64,000 bases of DNA from Silurus meridionalis (taxonomy: Eukaryota; Chordata; Actinopteri; Siluriformes; Siluridae): assembly GCF_014805685.1 (NCBI RefSeq), contig NC_060911.1, positions 7,498,712 to 7,562,711 on the forward strand. Reading direction: 5' to 3'. Positions 10,691 through 20,759 of the stretch are shown here, one piece after another; positions within the stretch are counted from its first letter, which is position 1, and each line of letters opens with the position of its first letter. The notes under the pieces were generated by a model. The model was not told the DNA's origin and did no database searches. It worked only from the letters and a program-made list of their open reading frames with translations. A program made the translations under genes and the position numbers.

Positions 10691-12535
10691 ATCAAATTTG
10701 CCCCCTTTTAAAATTTGACATCAATAAAAATTACCCTAAACTTCAATCTTTCAGCCTAGAATTTGACTTTTTCTGAAGTGACACAAAATACATGAAAAAG
10801 AAAATATTTTAAAATATACTTTTGTACATGTGCTATAATCATTCCTACATGAAGGCTGTTTTGGGTCAGATTTGACCCGTTTCTATAAAAATGGATTTTA
10901 GATTTACCACTGTGTGTTAAATCAAGGAAAATGGTGGGAAAACTGTAAAACTGTACATTGCAGGAATGTGTGTATTTTTTACGGGACAGTGGTGACAGTG
11001 TTCAAGAGGTAGCTTGTAATTGTCCTCAAAACTGTCTGTCTTTGAAGGGTCATGGGAAAATAGTTGTACATAGTTAAATAATTAATCCCGACAGTTCTAG
11101 AATGTTTTTGCCTATGTTATGTTTTTGTTTTTAGTAAAACACGACCTCACGTTGTGTGATATTGGACGTTTTTGTCCAAAAATGAGTGGTATAAAACCTA
11201 GAAAAACTTATTCCTGTACTATAAAACTTTAATTAAGGTTTAATTCTCCATTAATTAAAGTCTTAAAGTTTTAAAAGTCTGTAGTTCATAATTTGGTATA
11301 GACACTTATTATTAGGGTGATATTCATACTGTAAAGGCATGGAATACGAACAGGATGTAAAGGTTAAATATAGGAACAAAGTACATTTAATCAAAAACCT
11401 TTACACCACTGACAGGACGTAGGGATCTGGCAAATGCATTTTTTTTTATTGTAAGTGCTGTGAAATGTTCTAATGGTTGCCCTTCACATACTCTATTACA
11501 GGCAGATTCTACATTTGAGTGGTGCAATCATCTGCCATTAGAGTATAATTACTGTATGTTCTTCTCCCTGAAGGAATTTAAATCATTCACCTGATTAAGA
11601 CCACCTCGTTTTTTTTCTCTCTCTCACGCTCACACTATTACAATCCCACACAAAGTGTCTGTCATTCATTCACTTCACGTGCACAGTCTTCTGTCCTTAT
11701 CTTCTTAATCTTTTATGTTCTAAAGGGACCGTCACACCCTGCTATAGTGTTGTTGGGAATGCATTTCCACTTTATGAGGTTTTGAGCCTGAAAAATAACT
11801 AATGACTAATTGTGGTCGCATTTTTAAAAGTCCTTTTGGACAGAGACAAACAATGAATGTGAAATTCGAATTAGGTTTAGCAATAGTACTTTGTATTATG
11901 ACCAAAGAAATAAAATCCAGGCACATCACTTATTTTTCATGAACCTTGATAAATGTTTGTTGCTCATTATTTGGGTCTTCTACTTTATACTCAGCTTCAT
12001 ATTCTTCAGAAGATGTGTGCTTACCCACTTTAAGGATTACTGCTAAACAAGCTAACACCATTTCTAAACACAAAACCTCAGCTTTATTTAAAGAAAACAC
12101 AACCTACTCTTACAGAAAAAAAAAAACATTTATTTGGAGCCCCATTACACCACAGATATCAAAGTTCCACATTGTTTCTGAACAAAAATAATGGTTTGTT
12201 TTAAGGCAGACCAACAACTTGGTCTCACAGGGGAGAAAAGAAAAAAAACAACTTAATTGCAGCACTTTTACGCAAGGAATAACAAAGTCCTGTCAGAGGC
12301 ACAATAGGTTCAAAATGTTTCACTTTTAATGTGTAGTGTTTCAGAAGCATATTTCAGAAGCCTTCGTTTTATGTAGGTGAGGTTAAATTATGATGGGGAA
12401 TAATATTACTTACTTACTTACAACAGTTACAGCACAGTGATATGCATATGAACATATATATTAAAAAATGCAGCTATTAAATGTGTATTAAGGTGTGAAA
12501 CTAGGTTGAACATAATGATTGCATTGTGCCCAAGT
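10690..12535. other. No gene recognised
   Basis: AT-rich DNA. GGGTCAGATTTGACCCG at 10863-10879 is a short palindrome of the type seen in some fish DNA-transposon relics. No splice-flanked exon-like block, array or inverted-repeat element is evident. Confidence 0.5.
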
Positions 12536-12799
12536 ACATAATGAACTGCTACATAGGTCCCCTTGTGGTCTAGTGGTTAGGATGTGGCGCTCTCACCGCT
12601 GCGGCCCGGGTTCGATCTCCGGTCAGGGAACCAACCCCAGCCACTCTTAGGTCCCAAGCCCGGATAAATGGGAGGGGGTTGCATTAGGAACGGCATCCGG
12701 CGTAAAAACATGCCAAATCAAACATGCGGATGATCCGCTGTGGCGACCCCTAATGGTAGAAGCCGAAAGAAAGTTTTTTACATAATGAACTGCTACATA
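12536..12799 (+). mobile_element. tRNA-Glu-derived SINE with 20-bp target duplication
   Basis: The 5' part (12558-12632) is clearly derived from tRNA-Glu(CTC). It has box A TGGTCTAGTGGTTAGGAT, the anticodon loop in GCGCTCTCACCGC and box B GGTTCGATC. Acceptor-stem pairing is partly lost, so it is not a functional tRNA gene. A body and 3' tail follow, ending GATGATCCGCTGTGGCGACC ... AGAAGCCGAAAGAAAG. The element is bounded by a perfect direct repeat, ACATAATGAACTGCTACATA, at 12536-12555 and 12780-12799. This is a target-site duplication and points to a fairly recent, complete insertion. Confidence 0.93.
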
Positions 12800-12946
12800 C
12801 AGTTAATGACATCAGTGATTAAAATTACATAAAATAGTAATACAATTTTTATGTTGTATGTAAATGTTTGCATGAAACAACTATCGGACAGATTGACAAT
12901 TTATATTTTTGAAGATTGATACGTTTTGATACGATTTTCTACAGGA

Positions 12947-13462
12947 AATTGATCAGGCATAACTTTATGACCACTTGCCTAATATTGTGTTGGTCCCCCT
13001 TATGTTTCCAATGCAGTCCTGACACTGTGTATTCCTTTACTAACAACTTTCTATCAGAACCATTGTTAACTTCTTGAGCAATTTGAGCTACAGGTGCTCG
13101 TCTTTTGGTTCGGACCACACAGTCCAGCCTTCGCTTCCCACATGCAGCAATGAGTTTTGGCTGCCCCTCGACCCTGTCGCCGGTTCACCACTGTTCCTTG
13201 CTTCTGTGGACCACTTTTGATACATACTGCAGACCAGAACCATCCTACAAGAGCTGCAGTTTTGGAGATGCTCTGACCCATTGCCAATCTCACTCAAATC
13301 CTTACACTTGCCCAAATTGTTTCTACTTCTAACATCAACTTTGAGGACAAAATGTTCACTTGCTGCTAATAGATCCTACTCACCAACAGGTGCCATGATG
13401 AAGAGATAATCAGTGTAATTCACTTCACCTGGCACTGGTCATAATGTATGCCTGATCAGTAA
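12947..13462 (-). mobile_element. Internally deleted Tc1-like transposon
   Basis: The ends are inverted repeats: TGATCAGGCATAACTTTATG on the left and CATAATGTATGCCTGATCA on the right. On the minus strand, 13066-13315 encodes the N-terminal helix-turn-helix part of a Tc1-type transposase in two frames. GKCKDLSE lies at the start, then MGQSISKTAALVG, then a NRRQG motif. The expected initiator position (13315-13313) reads TTG, and a frameshift separates the two segments. The DDE catalytic domain is missing: the left arm (to about 13010) runs directly into mid-transposase sequence. It is a dead, non-autonomous copy of about 515 bp. Confidence 0.88.
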
Positions 13463-14763
13463 ATATAGAAATAAAACACTGTATATAAAAAAAACACTGT
13501 CAGGGGGGAATAAAACTACTAGCATAGATTGTAGATTCCCAATTCTAATAATTGTTTAATCTCAGAATATTACCTTGGTAAAAACGAACTTAACAAACTT
13601 ATAGCCAAATGAAACCTGCCCAGGCAGTGACTAAGCACGAATAAATGAAGCCCTAATGCATCATATAGTGTGGCATGTTTAGCATGGCCTTTCTTTGTCT
13701 CAAAGCTAATGCTAATGTTAATTTATTTTAACCTAAAGTGGGCTAGGTAATAAGGTTTTTTTAGGTTCTGTGAGCTTTATAATTACAGTAGTAACCACTA
13801 CTTAATTTGGGGAAAAATTAGCACGGTTGCTGTGCCTTCCAAACACAGTATCACGGCATTTCGTGATATAGTCATGAACTCCAATCTATTGATTTGTGTT
13901 CATGGACTCGAATTTCCCTCTTTTCTTTATGTCAATCAGCACGACTGCCTCTGCATAGCTCTGCCTAGCAACGGAGGCAAAGGATTATGGGTAGTGCTGA
14001 CAGAAATCAAGGATAGAATGTCCTGCTTAAATGTTGAGTTATACTGCTTGAAGATTAAATAAATCAATAAAGAACGAGAAAAAAAAAACAATACAGCATT
14101 GCAGTATCCAGTGGCAGAAAGAAAACGTTGGCGGAGGCACCAAAAATACTTCCTATTGAAATACATTACATAGAAAGTCGTCCTCAGTGACACGAATCAG
14201 TAAATTACATGACTATATCAAGGAATGACGTGGGACTGGGCATGCCTTCCTGGATTTCAGCCCGGGTGAATCTTTGTGTTAAAAAAAAAAAAAAAGGTAA
14301 TTGCAAAGCAGGATTGCTTTCGGTTCATTTACATTTTAGTTGAATGAATTGTTCCCTCAAACAGTTTCAGAAATCGTTCATGAATTCATATTGGAATCAT
14401 ATCTGTATCTTTCTTTGGAGCGATTTTTGATGTAAAGAAAATAAATGGTGACTTGCACTTCCCTTTGATAGTGTCTCACTTCCTGAGCGTATTTAACACC
14501 TCGCAGCACATGATTAGTTATCCGAAGGGAACTGGAAAGGCTTAGCCGTGTCTTTTGTGCAGTCTAATAAAGGGAGCTAAACACCGATTTGTTTAATGGA
14601 CTGAATAATCACCAAATGAGTTCAGTGGACACCATTAACTCAAGTCTGTCACTGGTTCTTTTATTTAATGACATATTTGGGTGGTATACCAATGCGACAT
14701 GCTCTTATGGTTACATAATCACAATCAAACTTTTACAATCTTTATAAAAGTTTATTGTAAGTG
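13463..14763. other. No gene recognised
   Basis: No paired splice-site exon or transposon termini are seen. An A-run lies at 14281-14295. The segment 13805-14020 is less AT-rich and could be an old repeat. Confidence 0.45.
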
Positions 14764-14975
14764 GTAGCTCAGTGGTTAAGGCGCTGGGTTACTGAACAGA
14801 AGGTTGGGGGTTCAAGCCCTGGTATCACCAAGCTGCCAATTTTGGGCTCTTGAGCAAGGCCCTTACCCCCCTGTGCTCCAGGTATCATGGCCGACTCTGC
14901 GCTCTGATATGCGATGAAAGAATTTCTCTGTGCTGTAATGTATATGTGACAAATAAAGGCTATTCTATTCAGCTT
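14764..14975 (+). mobile_element. tRNA-derived SINE (second family)
   Basis: The head GTAGCTCAGTGGTTAAGGCG (box A-like) and GGTTCAAGCCC (box B-like) with terminal ATCACCA form a tRNA-like 5' domain. This is followed by CCAAGCTGCCA, CTTGAGCAAGGCCCTTACCC and a tail TGTGACAAATAAAGGCTATT ending in TTCTA-like repeats. Frames overlapping it on the minus strand (14769-15125) are not a gene. Confidence 0.85.
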
Positions 14976-15238
14976 AAAACAGAGTGGGTTCAAGATGGCC
15001 AACAAATTTAGTTTTCTTTTCTCGTACACTTGCAGTTTGGAGACGTTTATGAGGATGTAGTATAAATATGTAATGTTGATAAAAACATGGCTATATTTCT
15101 TTATATTGATTTTGCTATTACACATAAAACAATATATAAAATATGTATGTGTTCCAACAGGTTACAGCAATTTTTTTTATTTTGCGCTCTACCAATTCAG
15201 TAAAAAAAAGTGTGTCTGTAAAAGAGGAAGAGCAAAAG

Positions 15239-15244
<6 letters not shown>

Positions 15245-15284
<40 letters not shown>
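15245..15284. repeat. (GA)n microsatellite
   Basis: Perfect AG run of about 20 units. Confidence 0.96.
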
Positions 15285-15286
<2 letters not shown>

Positions 15287-15820
15287 AGATGAGTGAGGTT
15301 TCGTACTTGACGAAGCGTTCTGAGCAGGCAATGAGGCGGACAGAATAACATTATAACATTGTTTGAACCCTTGCAGTCTTGAAATAGCAACAGACCGTGC
15401 TCAGTCAGGGCCGTAGCTAATGAGAGAGAAAGACAGGAAACACAATAGGGTTCCTGCAGAAAAACTACCCGAGACGTGAAGCGTTTGTTCTGCACTCTGA
15501 AGCACAGCTAGGGAAAGAAAGAGAAGAGATTTTGGAAGAATAGTTGTGTGCAATTTACTGTAAATCTATGGGACTACGCGCACTATTCGTTCATGGGGAA
15601 TACCACGCAATAGTGTGCAGATACTGAAAAATGGTAAAGACTGGGAAATTTCCTTTAACTGTATGGCATAGAGTGCTTTATTTCACTGATACCACAGCTA
15701 GGAAATTTTTATCATCTCAGTTATAGCAAGACTACCTAATTTATGATTTAACAGTAAAACTTCATGTTGAAGTTACAATACACAGTGTTAGATGTATTGT
15801 TAATTAGATGTTATTGTTAA

Positions 15821-15870
<50 letters not shown>
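15821..15870. repeat. (TTA)n microsatellite
   Basis: Perfect ATT/TTA run of about 16 units. Confidence 0.96.
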
Positions 15871-15873
<3 letters not shown>

Positions 15874-15879
15874 GTATTA

Positions 15880-17005
15880 TTACATTTACATAGATGAAAC
15901 CCAAGAAAGAGTCCTTACATAATGTAGGTAATTCCCTGAACAAATGTGTTGTCAATTATTATTTTAAAATTGTATTGTTACATTAATTTAAAAGTACTTC
16001 TATTCTTGTCCTGAGGTTTTTTTTTCTTTCTTTTTTTTTTTACATTTTTAGAACAAGCACATTACATATCAGTAATTTGCCTTTAAGTCAGCAGTACCTG
16101 TCAGTCACACTGTTGTAGGAAACTTATCTAAACCTTATGACAAATCCAAAAATCCAATCTCACAATCCTTAAAGTATGTCTCTTCTAATCAAACAGTAGT
16201 TTGCCACTTCTAGCAGTTAATAATTTACACATTACAAATGACAAATAATGCCAATTCAGATATCAATTACTCCATCAATTAAATTTTCTTTTTTTAAATC
16301 AGTATGCCAAAAAAAAGGCATGTTCCAAGAAACTGTACAATTCTTGATCTTGAAGTAAAGCTGGACAATCAGAAGTAGCACATTAATATAAACTGTGATT
16401 TGCATTAAAGGTAAATGCTTAAAACAATTATGGTGTAAATCACAGGACACCAAACTTTTGCTACGTTTTCACATGGACGATTTTAATATCAGGATTTATG
16501 CTTCATGGTGGATTTTGGTGCTTGATTTGAGACTTGGCGCATCAGTAAAACAAATGTTTAGTAATTAAAAATGATTTTCGGTCTGTTTTATAAAAAAAAA
16601 AAATTGTAATAGCTGAGTAAAGAAGGATCTTCATTAATATATGTGTTGCATTGATGGTTTTAATTTAGTCTTTTTTATATATATTTATTTAATTATTTAA
16701 TAATTTATTTATTCATATTTTTAATAATAATGGTCAAACAGATGTGTGCTAAATTAATCAGACTTTAATAAAATTAGTGCAGTTTAAATTAATTTCAGTT
16801 AATGCTTAACACGTTAATTTTGACAGCACTTTTTTGGCAGCACTTTTTTTCTCAATTGTGTTTTAGGCTGATGGTGTTCTTAGTCTGTATTAAGAGACTC
16901 GCCAGCACTTTATAAGTTGCTCTCTATGAGGGAGTCTGCCAAATGCCGTAAATGTAACAACCATTGCTGCTGTATTTGTTAAATGCAATGCCACATATAC
17001 AATCA
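15880..17005. other. No gene; SINE-tail scrap
   Basis: AT-rich DNA. The words GGGAGTCTGCCAAATGCCGTAAATG near 16930-16955 match the 3' end of the common fish tRNA-SINE tail, so a remnant lies at about 16880-16962. Nothing else is recognised. Confidence 0.5.
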
Positions 17006-17092
<87 letters not shown>

Positions 17093-17099
17093 TTTTTTT
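17006..17099. repeat. (TTTC)n microsatellite
   Basis: Near-perfect CTTT/TTTC tetranucleotide run of about 21 units ending in a T-run. The element that follows abuts it within 75 bases. Confidence 0.97.
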
Positions 17100-17169
17100 A
17101 CAGCTCTTACATACATCATGCCTTTCTTGAATTTTTTCTTATATATCTGTCAGAGGGAAAAAACTAAGT

Positions 17170-19208
17170 AATAATATAAACTGAAAACTTATGATCCCTT
17201 AAATCGGAGCACCAAAAGACAGAGAGCAGGAAAAGGCAAAAACTAAACAACACACCAGGGCAGGGCAGAAAAGACCGGAAGCTGACTGAAAAAAACAAAA
17301 GTCCTAGAACCGGCAAAAGAAAAAAATAAAACTGACGGCCGAACCTGGGGAAAACGCTAGTCCGTAAAAAACGAGAGATCCAAAATGAAAGTAAAAAATA
17401 TTCCAAGGGGAAAAACCAATGAAAATACTTGGACAGGTCTGAGCCGAGAAACATGGAAGGTAGGGTGGATCCGAAGGGCCCTGGGTAGTTTGGGGCGCAC
17501 AGCAACCGGGTTAATGACCTTGGAGATGGGGAAGGGTCCCAGAAATCGTAGAGCGAGCTTACAACACACGGCTTTGAGTGAAAGGTTCTTAGTGGAAAGC
17601 CAAGCCAACCCGGTAAAGGTTGGGTTGGCCCAGTGAGCATAGCTCTGGGAAACCCTTATGGGTTTACTCAACCCACAACAGCTTGGAGGACAATGAGGAG
17701 GCATCTTGGGCACATGCTCATCCAGAGATGGGGAGAACACCAAGATGTCATCCAGATATACAAAAACGTGATGGTTCAACATATCTCGCAGCACGTCATT
17801 AATGAGACCCTGGAAAACCGCTGGCACATTGGTAAGGCCAAAAGGCATGACCAAATACTCATAGTGATCCGACGGAGTGTTAAAAGCCATTTCCATTCAT
17901 CCCCTTCTCTAATACAAACAAGATGGTAAGCGTTCCTCAGGTCCAGTTTTGTGAAAACGGAAGCTTCTTGGAGCTGTTTAAAAGCCGTGTCCATTAAGGG
18001 GAGCGGATAGTTCTTGATGGTAATACAATTGAGACCACGATAATCGATGCAGGGGCGTAATGTCCCATTCTTATTCTCTACAAAAAAGAACCCCGTACCG
18101 GCAGGGGAGGAGGAAGGATGAATAACGCCAGCGGCAAGAGATTGCTGAATGTACTGCATCATGGCTTTTTGCTTGGAGCCTGACAGGTGGCACAAACGTC
18201 CCCGGGGGGCACGCTCACGTTCACGCTCACGTAGGAGATCGATGGCGCAGTCATATGGCCGATGAGCAGGTGAGGAGGAAGCTCAGGCCTTGCTGAATAC
18301 TTGACCTAGGTCGCAATAAACCGAGGGAATGGAGTCGAGGTCGAAGGGCTCAAGGAAAACAGAGGCAGATGGCTGAGTTAAACAGTGAGCATAGCAAAAG
18401 GTTACCCACTCAAAGACTTTACCCATGGACCAGTCCTGGTGGGGTTTGTGTTTCTGCAGCCAGGGAAAGCCAAGCATGACAGGGGTGTGAGGGGATGAAA
18501 TAACCAAAAAGCATAGCCACTCCTGATGTTGATCAGCAATGGTGACTCGGAGGGGCTTTGAGTGACAGGTCGCTTGATAAAGGGGATGGCCATTGAGAGC
18601 TTGAACTTGAAGAATGAATGGCAATTGTTCGGTCTCAATCATTAACTGCGGAACTAGATCCTAAACCAGAAATTCTGAGTCTGCCCCTGAATCCACAAAA
18701 GCCACAAGCTGGTGCTTCTGCCCCCCAGAGAGGATGCAAATGTCAAGGAGTGGTATGGAGAGGGCAGGAAGGATTTGGCTTGGCGAGGTCCTCCCCATCA
18801 GCGACGAGCCCGGTCTTTTACATGTGAGGGAAATCGCCATGTGTCCAGCCTCCCCACAGTAGAGACAAAGCCTTTGGAGTGACGCCTCTCCTTTTCATTT
18901 GGGGATAGGTGTCAGCGGCCAATTTCCATAAGACGGGGTGGAGAATAAGGTTCTTGAACGATAGTGTGGCAAGGGTGTGTTCAACGGCGGTATTGGGATG
19001 GACAGTGGCGACGCTTGGAGCGCCAAGGGGTGTGCTCCGCACAACGCTCCTGCAGGCATCTGTCTATTTGTGTTGCAAGGACAATAAGGCCAACTAAGTT
19101 AGGAGTTCCCCGGGCAGCTAACTCATCTTTAACCTTAGCGGGCAAACCCCGATAGAAGGCCGGTGCTGCGCCGGAAAGCGGAAGTTGGATTACCGGAAGT
19201 GCGCACAC
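17170..19208 (-). pseudogene. Ty3/gypsy retrotransposon, internally deleted
   Basis: Minus-strand coding remnants lie in normal gag-pol order. A gag part (19208 to about 18790) ends in a zinc-knuckle-like CLYCGEAGH segment. A protease active-site DSGAD (about 18690) is followed by an in-frame stop. Protease-linker sequence runs 18642-18283. Reverse transcriptase runs 18195-17700, with [16 protein letters not shown] and the catalytic YLDD. Directly after the [10 protein letters not shown] region the frame passes into the C-terminal tail of integrase ([17 protein letters not shown], then [12 protein letters not shown], about 17600-17450). RNase H and the integrase core are therefore deleted. 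Frameshifts (for example near 17890) and stops add to the decay. No LTR pair was recognised. Confidence 0.92.
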
Positions 19209-19960
19209 TGTTGACTGACAATATTTTTGTTTGTTGAGCTTTAAGTGATTTTTAAATATTTACATCATATCTAATATATATATTTTTTAATATTAAATTC
19301 TTTTTTATTTAATTATTTAATTTTAATCTCTTTATGAATTTCAATTAAAATTAATTGTTCTACTTTTTTTCAAGCTCAGATTTTCCTCAGTAACTCCAAG
19401 AACTCCAGCAATCAGTTAATAAAGTTCAAACTTTTTTTTTTATAAATAACACATTAAGATAATAAAAAATATATATTTTAAATAAAAAAGTATTCATTAC
19501 TATGTTCTCAGGGCCCAGTGTTCTAATAAGCACAGAAAAAGTTAGTCTGCTCTATTACTGCATACTTTTAAATGATAATGTGCAGCACTGATTTTGCAAG
19601 ACTTTAACCTGGTCTCTGTTTATAGACCATGAATTAGCTAAAAATCACTCATTGTAATATTGTTGTATCATTTCAGTTACATACTTTAAATTTGGTTTTA
19701 GAAAATGTTTTGTTTGTTAGTTTTTTTATTTAGATATAAGAAAAAAACCCTTAAGAACTGCAAAGTCATAATACATCGATAATTGGTCTTGTTGGGCCTG
19801 TTGATGTAGTTTAATTTGAGAAATTAAAGAAAAAAATCCTCCAAAATCTTACAACTGCACTCTTTATTTATTTACCTTCATTTTAAGTAATATGTCTAAA
19901 CGACAAATAACTGAAAATTAGCTTTTTTCTATCGACTAATCATAAACTTATAAATCATAC
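19209..19960. other. No gene recognised
   Basis: Very AT-rich DNA with short A and T runs and no coding or transposon signal. Confidence 0.55.
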
Positions 19961-20188
19961 AACTGCTGTTTATTAAACTTTCTTTCGGCTTCTCCCATTA
20001 GGGGTCGCCACAGCGGATCATTCGCATGTTTGATTTGGCACATGTTTTTACGCTGGATGCCTTTCCTAACGCAACACTTCCCATTTATTCGGGCTTGGGA
20101 CCAACACTAACAGTGCACTGGCTTGTGCAAACCCTAATGGCTGGGGTTGGTTCCCTGACCGGGGATCGAACCAACTGCTGTTTATTAA
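19961..20188 (-). mobile_element. tRNA-Glu-derived SINE, 5'-truncated, with 16-bp target duplication
   Basis: Antisense copy of the family at 12536. The tail complement CTTTCGGCTTCTCCCATTAG starts at about 19983 and the copy ends inside the tRNA head at GGGGATCGAACC (about 20172). A perfect direct repeat AACTGCTGTTTATTAA bounds it at 19961-19976 and 20173-20188. The 5' truncation within the tRNA head is typical of incomplete reverse transcription. Confidence 0.9.
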
Positions 20189-20213
20189 TAAATATAAATA
20201 AAATACGAAAAGA

Positions 20214-20217
<4 letters not shown>

Positions 20218-20295
<78 letters not shown>
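20218..20295. repeat. (TA)n microsatellite
   Basis: Perfect AT/TA run of about 39 units, lying directly against the Tc1-like element that follows. Confidence 0.97.
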
Positions 20296-20296
<1 letters not shown>

Positions 20297-20298
<2 letters not shown>

Positions 20299-20706
20299 CA
20301 GACCAAAAGTTTGGACACCTTCTCATTCAAAGAGTTTTCTTTATTTTCATGACTATGAAAATTGTAGATTCACACTGAAGGCATCAAAACTATGAATTAA
20401 CACATGTGGAATTATATACATAACAAAAAAGTGAACTGAAAATGTGTCATATTGTAGGTTCTTCAAAGTAGGCATCAAGAGAATGCCAAGAGTGTGCAAA
20501 GCAGTAATCTAAGCAAAAGGTGGCTACTTTGAAGAACCTACAATATGACATATTTTAAGTTGTTTCACACTTTTTTGTTATGTATATAATTCCACATGTG
20601 TTAATTCATAGTTTTGATGCCTTCAGCGTGACTCTACAATTTTCATAGTCATGAAAATAAAGAAAACTCTTTGAATGAGAAGGTGTGTCCAAACTTTTGG
20701 TCTGTA
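20297..20706 (+). mobile_element. Tc1-like element with ~180-bp inverted arms
   Basis: The arms, about 20297-20475 and 20526-20706, are near-perfect inverted repeats starting TACAGACCAAAAGTTTGGAC and ending GTCCAAACTTTTGGTCTGTA. The short centre (20476-20545) encodes, on the plus strand, the last residues of a Tc1-type transposase (RMPRVCKAVI, stop, AKGGYFEE). A TAA interrupts it and a TGA ends it near 20549. It is thus an internal-deletion derivative of a full Tc1 transposon, flanked by TA, and not an unrelated foldback. Confidence 0.9.
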
Positions 20707-20713
20707 CTATACT

Positions 20714-20715
<2 letters not shown>

Positions 20716-20757
<42 letters not shown>
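20716..20757. repeat. (TA)n microsatellite
   Basis: Perfect AT/TA run of about 21 units just right of the Tc1-like element. Confidence 0.96.

Positions 20758-20759
<2 letters not shown>

Noticed and set aside
12558..12632. Functional tRNA-Glu gene
   Set aside because: Acceptor-stem pairs are lost, and the sequence continues into a SINE body with target duplications; the same head recurs elsewhere with different decay.
13105..13332. Plus-strand 75-codon frame
   Set aside because: Shadow of the minus-strand Tc1 transposase remnant.
15118..15495. 125-codon minus-strand frame
   Set aside because: Its core is the (CT)n complement of the GA microsatellite.
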